Assembly (NCBI GenBank): GCA_900491605.1
Contig: UESW01000055.1
Location: forward strand, 62,001 to 126,000
DNA length: 64,000 nucleotides
Source: Calamus simplicifolius
Lineage: Eukaryota; Streptophyta; Magnoliopsida; Arecales; Arecaceae
Direction of reading: 5' to 3'
The translations under genes were made by a program, and so were the position numbers. The notes under the pieces are model-generated. The model did not search any database. It was not told the DNA's origin and worked only from the letters and a program-made list of their open reading frames with translations. Below, piece by piece: positions 1 through 13,400 of this stretch (its first letter is position 1; every line of letters begins with the position of its first letter).

Positions 1-780
1 GATACGGTGATCAAATCACGATCACGATCGCGATCCAATGGCTCACACCCGTTGGTTGACCAGTCAATAGGACCATTGGTGATAAGGCGCTCCTCTGATC
101 GATCAGCGGTTGGTGATAAGGCATCCGTTCGATCGTACGATTGGAGATAAGGCGTTGCTCCGATCAAGCCATTATGAAAAGTCATATCATAGCCGTACTA
201 TGACTTATCGATCGTGGAATTGCCTTATATGATCAGAGAAACTACCTTTCAGATCATGAAAATGTTTATCCGATCATCTGATCTGAAGATCACGATGTCT
301 AAAGGGCATATCAAGGGTGATAAGCCATTAACCCTCACATCCTTTGATAAAATCTAATCAAAGAATTCAAATTAAATTAAATTCGTAGGGTTGCTTCCAA
401 AGAGTACCTTAAAACCTATAAATAGGACCCTAAACCATTCATTCCAAACCATTCCGAATTGAGTTCAATCTGAATCAATTCTATTTTTCTCCTCTCTTAG
501 GCATTTGCATACTTTCTTAAGGGTAGTATAGCAATAGTGCATTAAAAAGAGAGTAGCATTCTTGGTTCAAATTTTTGATAAATTGTAGTGCTGCTTTTCA
601 TCAAAAGGAGACTGTTGTATCCTGAGAGATAATTGTCATACTGACCGTAAGCACCATTGCAGGATGAAATTATTTTAAGGACATAGAGTATAACTCTAAC
701 CTTAGTCTAATCATTTAGGTAGCCATCATCTGCCACATCCAACATCATCTTGTCTGATATCTCAATTAATTATTATTTGT
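1..780 (+). mobile_element. Probable LTR fragment (Copia-like), left edge cut by the window
   Basis: The stretch has promoter-like architecture. Imperfect repeats of the kind TTGGTGATAAGGC lie near 75-155, a TATA-type box (CTATAAATAG) lies near 416-425, and a pyrimidine-rich leader follows. No coding sequence is present. The part from about 540 to 720 resembles the R-U5 portion of plant Copia LTRs as I remember them, which is family-level recall and not a search result. No primer-binding site, second LTR or target duplication is visible, so this could be a solo or truncated LTR. The right boundary is approximate. Confidence 0.4.
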
Positions 781-1395
781 TCCTCTTGTCTCAAATCTTA
801 ATTATTAGTCTGTTTCTTCATAAACAATGTTAAGGTTTGAATATTGAATTTGAAGAAAGTTTTCTTAAAGTTTTTTTTGTATTTTTTTTATTCAACAACT
901 TTTTATGTTATCACAGACGAATTTAAATTATATATATATTTGCCCATATATCCAATAGAAAAATATTTATGGGATATTACACAATCACTTCTTTAAAAAA
1001 AACTGGACTAAATTCATTTACTAGTTGAGAGAAAAACTTTGCTGGCCGAGTAGCTAGAGTTCTGGCAATATTTTTTATTCTTTAATCATCGGTAGATGCA
1101 ACGTGACATAGCCTCAAGCCATCTAACTATGATCAGCTGGCAACAGGGAATCTTGCTATCTGGTAGGCAGATGCAGCCATTTTTTTCTATCAATGTTTTC
1201 TCCACTGCATGGAAAAAATCTCATCCCTCCTCCTAGTCCTAGGGATTCTTCTGGGCCCAACCTGGCACCAAACTTCTATCCCACAGCTGCGGCCATGAGG
1301 GGAACTAATAAAGAAGTTCACATGATTAGTTGACCACCATGCTGGCTGGATTTATTATTATGTTTTTAATATAATATAATCCTTTTTTTTTCTGA

Positions 1396-1398
<3 letters not shown>

Positions 1399-1457
<59 letters not shown>
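1399..1457. repeat. (TA)n microsatellite
   Basis: About 59 bases of uninterrupted TA dinucleotide. Overlapping reading frames translate it as alternating Tyr-Ile and are not genes. Length is likely polymorphic and error-prone in assembly. Confidence 0.97.
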
Positions 1458-1462
<5 letters not shown>

Positions 1463-1500
1463 CTAAAATCAATTGGTGATATACTTCTACTGTTTCTTTC

Positions 1501-1720
1501 GTGGACGGACTTGTCCTCTCTCGCCTCAAAGGGAGAGAGAGGCAGAGCGCGCGGCCGCGCGCATTGGGATGGGGTAGGAGTAGGACGCGCTGGGTTGATA
1601 ATTTTCTGCACGCAAGAAGACAAAATATGAGGTTAATTCGGCGTCACGATCGATTCGGTGGTCACTCTTCGCGTGAATGGGTATGCACCTCGTCTTCAGG
1701 GACCGTCCGATTATCTTGAT
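1501..1720. other. GC-rich island with a 16-base perfect palindrome
   Basis: A GC-rich block in otherwise AT-rich DNA. It contains the palindrome GCGCGCGGCCGCGCGC at 1547-1562, followed by ATTGGG. A small open frame crosses it but has no recognisable protein features. The string GCGCGCATTGG recurs in the GC-rich region upstream of ALDH2 copy 1 (about 7043-7053). It may be a detached promoter-like fragment or a CpG-rich transposon remnant; the sequence alone does not decide. Confidence 0.4.
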
Positions 1721-2179
1721 CAGATCTCATAAATTATTAATTAAAAGCTAGCCAGCAGCCGTACCCGCCCCCATCGGATGACGCCACGATTTTGTTCCGT
1801 CCGTCATCACTTCGACGGTCTCCGTGCTCTTTAAAACTTGTGAAGTTACGAACCTGCCCTTAACCACGAGTGCAAACCGCCGTCGGGTGGTAGAGGTGTA
1901 ATTTAGCATATTTAAATGGGCTAAGACTACGAAGTCGATCTCTTTGCTTTCTAATTTTCAGCTGTATTTCTTTTTTATTTTATATTTTAATGATTTACCA
2001 CCAAGATTTTCTGAGAACGTCGTCATCGATTGACCGCTGTTGCTTGCCATCGGTGGAAAACCAAACCACTTCATCATTATATATGAGATAAAAGTATTTT
2101 AGATTAAACCATACTTTTGATCCCCAAAAGCTCGCACCCAAATTTCATTTTGACCTACCCCCTCAACGTTCAATGGCCA

Positions 2180-2835
2180 CTATTAATTGCCTCCCATTTT
2201 AACAATATTTGATTCTTGATATATTGGCGTATAAAATAATTAAAATTAATAAAACAATTAAAATATCACTATGATGCAAATAGATAAATTAGTTGGCAAA
2301 ATTACTATTGATTTCCTTCTATTTTAACAACATTTCATACTTAATGTTCTGACGCATGGGATAAATAAAAATGATAAAATGGCTAAAAAATTACCATGAT
2401 ATGAACATATAAATTGATTGTCAAACTTTCTATTAATTCCCTCCCGTTTGAACAATGTTTCATCATTGATGTTCTGATGCATAAGATAATTAAAATTGAT
2501 AATATAAATGAGATAGTTAAAACTAGCAAAATTCATAAAATATCATTATAATGCAAACAAATAAATTGATTGGCAAGATTACTATTAATTTCCTTTGGTT
2601 TTAACCATGCTTCATCCTTGATGTTCTAACACATAAGATAGTTAAAATTGGCAAAATAAATAAAATGTCACCATGATGTGAACAAGTATTGATTGGCGAG
2701 ATTAGTATTAATTCTCTCCTCTTTTTGCAATGTTTTATCCTTGATGTTTTAACACAAGATAGTTAAAATTGGTAAAATAACTAAAATATCACTATTATGC
2801 GAAAAGATAAATTGATTGAAAAGATTAAATGCCAA
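2180..2835. repeat. Degenerate tandem repeat, five units of about 120-150 bp
   Basis: Five head-to-tail units begin near 2181, 2301, 2429, 2579 and 2700. Each has a run like ATTAATTTCCTCC-TTTTAACAATGTTTCAT, then TTGATGTTCTAACACATAAGATA, then AGTTAAAATTGGCAAAATAA, then ATATCACTATGATGC, then AAATTGATTGGCAAGATTA (hyphen and commas mark variable joins). Units differ by substitutions and small indels, so the array is old. No gene overlaps it. Confidence 0.8.
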
Positions 2836-3576
2836 CTATTTTATCTATTTAATAGATCCCATGCTATAGAACATTGGAAATACATAATTTTTAAAATATG
2901 AGGTATTAGGTTATAAAATTTAAGAGTTGAAATGAATTTTAAGTAAGTTTGAGAACTAAAGTATATGTTTTCAAAATATCTATATTGATATTGATGCAAA
3001 TTAAGACAAGAATACAATTATTACTATGAGTTTTCCATTATGTATGTGTGTATAATAATGTAATTTATTGGATTTATTGCCCGTAATGCTGGATGATTAT
3101 GGAGTTTGAAATCAACATTTATCAGTTTGGCATATTTTGCCCAAGCATAGTAAATATCTTAAGATACATTTTCATGAATATATATAATATTGGTCATCTT
3201 CATCTTGACTGTTATAAATCAATAATTATAACTACATGTTGCTAAGGTATTAAAAATTATTTTTATGTTCAATAATTCCTTAATTAGTTAAAATTTGTTA
3301 ATGTCTAGATATAGTGGTTGATCTCGATTTTATTACATTAATTGAAATTTAGATGTATGCTGAGATATTGGATTATCACGGTTGTTTATAATTTTTCTTA
3401 CCTTTTATTTTGTATTTATTTATAAATCAACCTCAATCAAGCGTCAATTAAACTAGTTAAAATAAGCTTATGATTAGCTTAAAGGTTGACAATTAAAGGT
3501 TTGACAAGTATGATTGAATGTCACGTATGCCACAATTGTGCTCAAACAACTAAAAACTTGGTACATTTGCACCTTT

Positions 3577-4207
3577 TTTTTTTTTTTTTTTTGTTACAAG
3601 CGGGCGATCACACCACTCTGGGATGAGTCAACCCCGAAATATCGGAATACAAAATTTGCTCCAGAATAACCGGATAAGGGTCACCAGGGTGCCATTCCCA
3701 CTGACCAGAATGGCGAGCTGCAGCCGAGGCAACCCAATCAGCTGCGGCGTTAGCTTCCCTGTAGACATGTCGAATCAGAGGATCATAGCAGTACTGAAGC
3801 ATATCCCATATATCACTTATCAGAGGGTTGAAGGAGGGACAAGGATCAGGAGCCCGCCGAATCCACCGAATCACCGTAATAGAATCTCCCTCAATAACCA
3901 CCCAGCGCGAACGCAAAACGCGAACAGCGTAGATTATACCAGCCCACGCAGCCTGCAACTCTGCCATGGGAACTGAAATATCAAGAGAACCGTGCCCGCC
4001 AGCAGCTAGCAGCTCACCTCAGGCCCCCTGATAGTAAATCCAGATCCAGCAATGCGACCCGTTACAGAACCATCAAAATTTACTTTGACATAACCAGGTG
4101 GTGGGGGCTCCCAAGCAATGAAGACCGTAGAACGGTGCGCTGCCGAAGCAGCAGGGGAGTCCCAGATGCCCAGTCTGTCAGAGTGATATCCACAACAGAG
4201 CCGAGAT
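3577..4207 (-). mobile_element. 5'-truncated LINE insertion (RNase H tail) with 12-bp target-site duplication
   Basis: On the minus strand this is the last 630 bp of a plant LINE. It encodes the RNase H domain and then a poly(A) tail, seen as the T-run at 3574-3592. The frame starts with VNFDGSVTGRIAGSGF near 4090-4040, whose DG pair fits the first RNase H acidic site. It continues after a frameshift near 3970-4005 with MAELQAAWAG (second site) and IEGDSITVIRWI (third site), and ends with YREANAAADWVASAAARHSG. The 12-base string ATTTGCACCTTT occurs at 3565-3576 and again at 4208-4219, exactly flanking the element: a target-site duplication from target-primed reverse transcription. The copy is dead on arrival, with no EN or RT. 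Confidence 0.93.
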
Positions 4208-4219
4208 ATTTGCACCTTT

Positions 4220-6946
4220 ACTCATCCAACATACATGCCTTTTTATTTTTGTGGCTAAAATTGATACATGAGTTTCCCTACCAATTGTAGAGCAACCGTA
4301 GAATTTTAGCTGACAATACACTATGACAAGGGGAATCATGTCATCTAGCAAATGCATGGATTAAATTGTCTAGGATTTGAATCTTTGATAATACTCAAAA
4401 AAAAATTACATGCATAAAAACTTTAAATAAAACCAAGATTCAATTGAATGAACCAATATGGATATTAAACAAAACCAAACCAACTTTACTTTCAATTTGG
4501 ATGGATCGCATCTCATAAAACTTCTGCCATTTCTTGACTTGGTTTTTATCCTTATTTAGATATTATTATTTCATTCTAGTTCTTTTTTTTTCTTGGATTT
4601 TTTAAAATAATAGCAAGAACAAAGTAAGAACAAGCAGGCCCTTGGTAACCAAGGCTTTGTCTCTTTCGTATGCAAAATTATTTGATAAAAAAATGTTAAA
4701 AACTTCTGCTTCTAAGCGTACGTAGGGAATTATAGCGTGCATAGGGAAGGAAGGCTTATAGCCCAAATAATTCAAACGAATATTGGTGCTGCAGCTTTTG
4801 TTTTCTTTAAAACTTATTTTAGTGGTCCAGCTACTCAACCTCCTCTTTTACATTTCTTTCCTTTCAATAAAATTTTGGTGGCATTCCTCTTCTTCATCAA
4901 AATTATATTTAAAAAAAAAAACCAAAAGGGTAGGCAACAAATGATAGATTCCACTAATTTTACATCAAAATCATCCATATTGCTTTAGGCTTATCCTCCT
5001 CATGGAAAGCATTAACTATGATGATACGGAAAGGTAAATGACAGAATTTTTTGGAATTGATTTATAATTATAAAAATAGAAAAATAAAAAAGATGAATGA
5101 TTCTTAAATTTATATAAATTTAAGAATATATATATATATATATTTAATTACATAACTAAATCTGTATATAAAAATATTTCTATTAAGTTGTTAATTCATA
5201 ATCCTCCTCACCTTTTTGCTAAGGATGATTATGATGCAGCGGATGGAGACAGGTTGATGCAGGGACAAAAAAAAAAAAAAAAAAAAAGGATGTTTTTGGC
5301 TGTGTTTGAAATAGAAAACTAGGGGATATTTCTCTGGATATTTTCTTTGAATATTTTTCATTATTACTAATTAATTGATAGTATTTAAATGTTAAAAAAT
5401 TATTACAGAAATAAGAATATAAATTCTACATAAATAGCTTATTTCTCTTGTTATTTCAGATTTTTATTTGATTTAAAATTTATATTTCAGTGCAATTAAT
5501 GTAATATTATTTCAAATAATGTTTGAATGACATGGGAATAAGCTTGTATTCTATTAGGAATATATGAAGATTTTTTTAGAAATTTCAAAAATACCTCTAA
5601 CCAAATGCTAAGAATGAAAATTGACTATCAATTTATTTATTAATATAATTATTTAAATAAATTATTTTTATTAATTAATTATTATTATGATCTATTAAAA
5701 GTTTACATGTTATGTACATATATTAACAACGGTTAGCATGAAAAAAAAGGATTACTAATATATGTTATGTATATATAGTAATGGTTAGCAAGAGAAAAGT
5801 GAATTATGTATATATATTAGGCTCTCGACATCCTAGCTTCGAGGAAGAAGACGAGAAGTGATCGAGTAAAATAGCCAATGAATCAAAGAGCGGTAATAGT
5901 CAATTTTTTTTTCAACTGCAGCCCTTAGAATATGGTAAGTGGGAATAGAGCTATTCCATGGGGAGCATGAAATACGAAGTATAGAATAAGGATGTTTTAT
6001 CGAAATACCGATTCTGGGAGGGGCCATCACTTTTTTTTTTTTAGTTTGGAAGAATAGCATTGAATAAGGCCCTATTTTAGCCAAGAATAGGGCATCCAAA
6101 TACTAAAAGCTATAACTACGAAGGGTAGCTGGAAATAAAGTTAACCATAGATTATTCCTGAACTTATTCCCTAGAAACTGAGGGAATAGCCGATTATTTC
6201 CTCAACTATCTTTTAAGGATAAAATTATAATTAAATAAAATTAATTATTTTTAAACTATTTTATGAATAAGCTTATTCTGTATATTTATTTAAAAACAAT
6301 ATTTTTTTTAATCAAACATTATCTTAATATATTTTTTTTTTAATTCAGGAGTACGTGGCTGCGAGGTTGTATTTTATTCGCACTCCTAACTGCGTCTCCG
6401 TCGACCAGCGCAGGGAATCATCATCAAAAGTCGCAAGGGAGCGCGTGAAACGTTTGAATGCAATAGCGAGAGTGCAAGCGCCGCGCGGCATTGGTAGACG
6501 GCGTACATCAGTTGACCTCATAAAATTTTGGATAGAACGCAGCCGTAGGCTACTCTCATCTTGCCAACTCATCAAACTACAAGACTTATCTCTTTCTTTA
6601 AAAATCAAATTATTCTGGACCATTCATTAGCCTTATTATGGCTATTACTTTGAATATCTATCATTATCTATATAATATAAAATGGAGCTTTGCGTATGCC
6701 ACTTGTTTCCTTATATGGTTTGTATTTTAAGTGTTTTCAAATTCATGAGGTTGGATTATTTTAGCCGACTCCATGTTGTTGGGAAAAAGGCTGAGTTGAA
6801 TTGGGTTTGATTTGAGATTGAATTAAAAAAGAAAAGAAAAGAAAAGAACTCTGTTTTCCCTCCCCCCCTTGGGGATCCAGAGAAGGATAAGGACGGTCGC
6901 TTATTAATTTCCATAACGGCCTTCTGCCTTCCAGCGTCTAGATTCC
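4220..6946. other. AT-rich intergenic DNA without recognisable genes
   Basis: No coding region that I can support. Contents are AT-rich spacer, A-runs near 4912 and 5268-5287, a short (TA)n near 5129-5142, and weak foldback-like AT-rich stretches between 5290 and 6340. A GC-richer patch at 6350-6560 is open in both strands over about 90 codons, but neither frame resembles a known family. The open frames here look like chance. Confidence 0.6.
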
Positions 6947-7029
6947 CATTTCGCTAGTTTTCACTGCAATGCGCGCTTCTCCCTCGCTTTCCAGCGGAGA
7001 CGAGGGCATGGGGCGGGTCCAAAAAGAAA

Positions 7030-7061
7030 GCGCGCGGCCAGGGCGCGCATTGGCCGCGCGC
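7030..7061. promoter_or_regulatory. GC-rich perfect inverted repeat upstream of ALDH2 copy 1
   Basis: GCGCGCGGCCA at 7030-7040 and its exact reverse complement TGGCCGCGCGC at 7051-7061 surround a 10-base spacer, about 360 bp before the ATG. The surrounding region, about 6950-7080, is CpG-rich compared with everything upstream, as expected for a promoter-proximal region. Placing it in the promoter is inference from position; no TATA box is claimed. Confidence 0.45.
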
Positions 7062-7416
7062 CCGTATGCGAGGTGCACTTGGGTCTGATAAATCGTGACT
7101 CATGCGCTCACACGGGTGCATAATTAAAAGATTTTATGCTCAGCGCATACTTTATGCATTGACTTTTCGGTGCATAAAGGCTTTTTCCAACTCATTTTTA
7201 TTATATTAGAAGGTCGCAGACGCCGCGTTATCCAACAAATTAATTTATTAATATCATTCTCACCAAATGACCTTGCGAGTAGATTTATTTGCGTTTATGC
7301 CCTCATCCTCACCTCCAGCATAAATGCTGGCCCTTTGTCGGGTGCAGAATTGCAGAGATCGTTTTTCCACACAGACCTGTGCTTAGAGGGGAACGGCGAT
7401 TTTGACAATTACGGCC

Positions 7417-10400
7417 ATGGCGATGTCACGAAGGCTCGCGTCCTCTCTCCTCTCCTGCGCCCTCTCCGGTCCTTCTTCTCGCTCTCTCACCTCTCTGCTT
7501 CGTGGAGGTGATCCCCTGTTCTCTTCCGATCCTTTTTGAGTCCCGTTGGTTTCGTCTCTTTTCTCAATTTTTTCTTATTCGGGAGTTTTTCGGTTGATCA
7601 TTCGCAGATAAAATTTGCTCTTGAGGCGATTGCTTCTGGCTTAATAAAATTTATTCTGTGAGCGGTTTTTTTTTTTTTTATCGATAGGTTCCTCTGTTGT
7701 AGCCTTCGGCGAAGGTTTCTTATTTGTTCCAGCGATGCTGGAAACTTATTATACCCATTATCCCCTTTATCCGGATAAGAAGCTCAGTGCAAACTGATAA
7801 ATATCGGATGACAAATGTTCCATTTTTTTTTGTTTCCCATTCCAGTGATTCTGGACTTGTTATGCCAATCGTCCCCTTAATCCGGATAAGTTGCTCAGAG
7901 AAAGCAGACAAATATCGGATCGCAAAGATTTTTTCTTTGTTTTCCATTCCGGTACTCGTAGACCTTTATTATGCTGATTATCCCTTTAATCGGGATAAGA
8001 TAAATATCGAATGGCAAAATTTCCTTTTTATTTTTATTTTGTTTCCATTTCAATGATTCTCGAAATTTATTAAGCCAACTGTCCAATCCGGACAAGTCCA
8101 CAACCAGATAAAAATCGGATAACAAAGCTTTTTTTTTTTTTTTTTTTTCCACTTCCATTCCAGTGATTCTGGAAATATATCATCCCCTGCATCTGGATGG
8201 CAAGATCCATATTGCCGGTCCGTATCCCCTGCATCCGGTTGGCTCTGTTTGAATGTCCGTATCCGGAAGCCAGAGCATCGGCACTAGGGAATGTTTGATC
8301 GTTACATTTCCTGTTTGGGCCGAACCATTTCATTTCAGCAGATGGTTCAAACAAGTTGGCATATTTCAGATCTTGCTGGAGGAAAGCGACTCTCGTGGAA
8401 AGCAACGCCCTTTTAGAGCCGAACCATCTCCAATGGTCACAACCAACGTGGGACACCACACAAAGTGTCCAAATCCTACAGTGTCCCCCGGTCCGCGTAT
8501 ATCCACGAACCACCTCGGACACAAGTGACGCGAGACTAGACATAATCTCGTACGGATATTCGCAAGCTTGGCGAGAGGAATAAATTATTCTTTTGGTTTC
8601 CTTCTGGATTTCATTATTCCGCTCGAGAAAAGACCTTTTTTTTTTACTATTATTATTGTTTTCCCTTTTTTTGGAATTCAGAGAAATATATCAGATATAA
8701 TATATCTGTTATATTATATCTGTTATATAAACACAGATTTGGAAATTTTTTTTTTTTAATTTGCTGGGCGTGGGGCGGTGGGTTTAGTTGTTCCCTGCAT
8801 CTGGTTTGGCTCTGTTTTTTAATGACCTTATTTGGATTTTGAAACGACGGGATGAATATGATTCCCTTTTTTTTAAAAAAAAAATAAAGAAAAATGAAAG
8901 ACTAGAAGAATCAGATGATTCCCCCAAATTGATGGATGATTCCATGTTTGTTCCTCCTTATTCCCGTTGGAGATAAACCAGATGGTAAAGGTCCATAGTT
9001 CTTGTTCTAAAAAACAAATGGGGAGAAGGCTTTATGGTCTATTGGCTTATGTTCTTTTGCCACTTTTGAGATTGATATACGCTTTCTAAAAGACAGAATA
9101 AAAAGAAAACCCTTTTCCCCTTTTCCAGCTTATTCTCAGAGGAAACGAAAGCGCGTTTCTAATATGACATTCATTCTATATAAAATTTGTTTGATGTTTT
9201 GTTGTTCTATTGCTTCCCCTGTTTCACCTCAGGATACATCGCAATTAAGTGATTTTAACGGATTATTTTTTCTGTTTCTTGACTATTCATCTTCAGACCA
9301 AACACGCAGTACCTTTGGGTTGGATGTTCTTCGAAGGTTTAGCACTGCACTTGCGTCTGAGGAGCCGATCGCTTCACCGGTTCAAGTACACCACACACAG
9401 CTTCTGATCAACGGGCAATTTGTGGATGCAGCATCGGGTACATTTGTTTAATTAGTGCTTAATTTCTTCTGCTGTAAAGCAAAAGCAAATGAGAATTATC
9501 GATCTACTCGGCATTGGCATATATGTCCAATCCTCCATACTGCGAGATAACTTTGTTTTGAAATTAATTCCATTGCTCACAGGAAAGACATTTCCAACTT
9601 TAGATCCTAGGAATGGGGAGGTGATCGCCCACGTCGCTGAAGGAGATGCAGAAGACGTCAACCGTGCCGTCGCTGCCGCTCGCAAGGCCTTTGATGAAGG
9701 ACCGTGGCCAAAGATGACTGCCTACGTATCGCTCTCTGAAACTTTCTGTCATCTTTTTATCATTTCGAGGCTTCTTCACCAGCTCTGGTGAAATAGTTAA
9801 CGTTCTCTTAATTATTAAAATTCTTTGGTTCAGGAAAGGGCCCGCATACTCTTGCGGTTCGCGGATTTGATTGAAAAGCATAACGATGAGATTGCGGCGC
9901 TCGAGACTTGGGATAATGGGAAGCCTTACGAACAGTCTGCCAACGTAGAAGTTCCAATGCTTGTCCATCTAATGCGATATTACGCTGGTATATACGTTAA
10001 AACATGAATGAAAGCTGGTAGTCAATAGCTAGTAGGATGGATTAATTATATATATATACATGTATATAATCTTAATTATCATGTGGACTGCTTCTTAATT
10101 TCTTAATTTGTTATCGATCCTGCATGCAGGTTGGGCGGACAAGATCCACGGACTGGTCGTGCGACCTGATGGTCCGTACCATGCTCAAGTCCTCTACGAG
10201 CCAATTGGTGTTGCCGGCCAGATTATTCCATGGAATTTTCCACTTCTTATGTTTGGTTGGAAGGTTGGCCCAGCACTGGCATGTGGGAACACCATCGTAT
10301 TGAAGACTGCAGAGCAAACTCCTCTATCTGCCCTTTATGTGGCTAAACTATCGCATGAGGTTGGTTCAGTAATTGCATCCCACTTTCTTCGGATAGCTAG

Positions 10401-13400
10401 AATTCCGCATTTTAATATCATCATCATCATCTCTTTGATGTCTCGCTTTTCTTCTTCCAAAAACTGCATAATATCAACTTTTTTTTGACATAGATATATG
10501 AAAATGTTTAGCTATAACTAGGAGTCTTGATGCTTAAAAAAATATGACATGCATGCAGATCTATAATAAAAAGGTCTGTGAGATGCATGGTACATCGTAG
10601 CTTTTGGGCCGGGAATCCGCCTTACTAATCAATGGTACATCATAACTTTATATTGGCAAATTAAGTATTCAAATGAAGGGCATCCATGATAATTCTTAAG
10701 AATAGAAATATGAGCATGTATGAGGAATCCAATACTAATAACCCTTTTTATGCAGTTATATTGTGCAAGGATAAGTGATCCATGGACTTTCATTATGTTG
10801 AATAACATTTGTGATGTAAATGCTTGCAATGGTACACAGAAAATGATTTAATCCTGCCAATCTCCAAAAAAGATTTTCACTTGATGCGGCTGAATTTAGC
10901 ATGAGATCTAATTCCAACTTCTGATGTATGCTGGATGCAACTTATTGTTGGCTGCTAGTTGATAGCTGCCTAGCATAGTCATCTGATTGCTTTTGCATCT
11001 ACTATGCTTTTTTCTTCCTCTTTTCTTGCATCTTTATTGTCTATTGTCATATTATGTGTGTGTTTGATATTAGTTGCAGAAGGAAAACTTGGGGTGTTGT
11101 TATTTGAAAACACATAATCAGTAAAATCTTCCTTACAAAATTTTCACTTCCTTGGGATTTTAACGAATTTTGTCTGTCAATGTTTCAGGCTGGGCTTCCT
11201 GAGGGCGTTCTAAATATAATCTCTGGATTTGGTCCAACTGCTGGTGCAGCCATTTCTAGTCACATGGAAGTTGACAAGGTATTGCAAAAACTCTCTTTTT
11301 TTTTTTTCATCAATATCTAGAATTTGTCGGTCGTGAAATTATCACGAAGTATTTATCTTATATCATGCTCCACTGCTTAGTAGCTATTAAAACATTTTCC
11401 TTGCACTTTATTTATCATGTCACTCCAAGCATTCCATTCAAATCAAAATACTCTGCATACTCTTACATATCTGATCAGGAGATGAGGACATTGAAAGCAA
11501 CATACTAATCAAACTCTACTAAATTTTGGAATAGATTTTGCACACTATAAGACTTGCATGCTCATATGCTCTTAAAATTTAAATACTATTGTAATGCCTG
11601 ATAAGTCTCAGGAGCATTCACGTATATAGATCTAAAATTGAAGGTTGGGAATTGGAAAAAAATACTAAACAGGCATTGACTTCCTCGTGTGACGGTGTTG
11701 TTGATGCATTGTTCAAGAGCATGGTATGTTTCTTCTAACCATTATCATTGATATAAAATTAGGGTTACTTTAAAGAATCGGCTGTGTCCATGACCTGAGG
11801 TGATCCTCGAGGTCTTTGCAAAGGTTTCCAGGTCTTTCCAACAGAAATGCATGTTTTTTCTTTTTCTTAAAAAAAAAAAAACTGATCATAAGTATTCAAA
11901 AAGTCGGAACAAAAAAAAGGAAGGCATAATATTTGGTAGCTAGAGGTTGATGGGTTGAATTAATGCTTGTTATCAAGTGCTCATCCCCATTACAGAAGAT
12001 ATAGCATGCAGTGGTCTTTTTAATCCATCTTACATCTTCTAATGCCATGCTTTTATTTTCTTGTTTTCAGCTTGCTTTCACTGGATCAACTCAAACCGGT
12101 AAGGCTATACTTGAATTGGCTGCAAGAAGCAACCTCAAGGCAGTGACATTAGAGCTTGGAGGCAAGTCCCCTATGATCGTAATGGACGATGCTGATGTGG
12201 ACCGGGCAGTAGAGCTTGCACATCTTGCTTTGTTCTTTAATCAGGTTTGCTCCATCAGTTGTATTTCATGATTATAGACCCAAAAAGAAAGGAAACATCC
12301 TTGGAGAATGATGTAATATACAATTGGATGCTTTTGTACAGGGACAGTGCTGCTGTGCGGGGTCTCGGACTTTTGTACATGAAAGGGTGTATGATGAGTT
12401 TGTGGAGAAGGCAAAAGAACGAGCTTTGAAGCGTGTTGTTGGTGACCCTTTCAGGGAAGGTATTGAACAAGGTCCTCAGGTGCGTATATACCTCTCTCTC
12501 TCTCTCTCATTATGTACAAACATTTAAGAAATTTTCTTCTCCTCCTATCAGCTATCACTCCGATCCTTTGAGGAGCTTATAATTATCATGAGTTGCAATA
12601 AAGTTTTTATGATCAAAGGATTGATAAATATCGATCAGCATGCTGCTAGAGTTGAAATGGACTTTCATTTGGATCGAAGTCTGCTGAAAGGACAAGAGTT
12701 TAAATTGGAAAAATTTGGCCTGCCTTGCTAAATAAAATTGTTAACCAAATGTTATTTTTAGCCTGATGAAGAAAACCACATTGACACCTGTAGAAAACCT
12801 GGCGACAACTTCCTTGCTGTTTCGTCCATGCTCTTGATCAGCTGAGCTGCTTCAAAGAGACAAATTAATGGACTTGTAGGGCAGTCTATTTAGGTGATGG
12901 TGATGTTATATTGTCGTTTTTTCGAACATCACAGATTGATGAGGAGCAGTTTGGCAAGATCTTGGGCTACATCAAATCTGGCATTGACAGTGGGGCCACC
13001 CTTCTAGCAGGTGGTGACAGATTTGGCAGCAAGGGTTACTTCATCCAACCTACGGTCTTTTCAGATGTGAAGGTATGATACGTTTGTTCGCTAAAAACTT
13101 TCATAATAGTGTACATCCATGCTTGACTTATCCCATTGCACAATGTTTGTTTTCTTTTAAAGGATGAGATGAAAATAGCACGGGAAGAGATCTTTGGGCC
13201 AGTTCAGACAATCTTAAAATTCAGGTAACAATTCTTCAAATATGCCTATAAATTGTGATTTCTGAGTTCTCAATGAAACTGCTTGTTTAGAAAAGAGTAT
13301 AAATTGAAAGAGTAACTGAGTGGACAAAGCTTTAACATACATTTAGCGCCTGTTGAGCAATGTGGGGATAACTATATATATATATATATATATATAGTGT

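Noticed and set aside
1326..1623. Two minus-strand open frames with long Tyr-Ile runs
   Set aside because: They are translations of the (TA)n microsatellite and have no start context or family features.
3623..3976. Plus-strand frame of 117 codons
   Set aside because: It is the shadow of the minus-strand LINE RNase H, which has the conserved motifs.
8070..8583. Overlapping open frames of 75-157 codons on both strands in ALDH2 intron 1
   Set aside because: Their N-terminal or C-terminal parts run through the intronic tandem repeat and poly-T, and no protein family is recognisable.
9164..9451. A separate small gene starting at 9164
   Set aside because: It is ALDH2 exon 2 read through its upstream intron; the AG at 9295-9296 and the phase match give the proper exon start.
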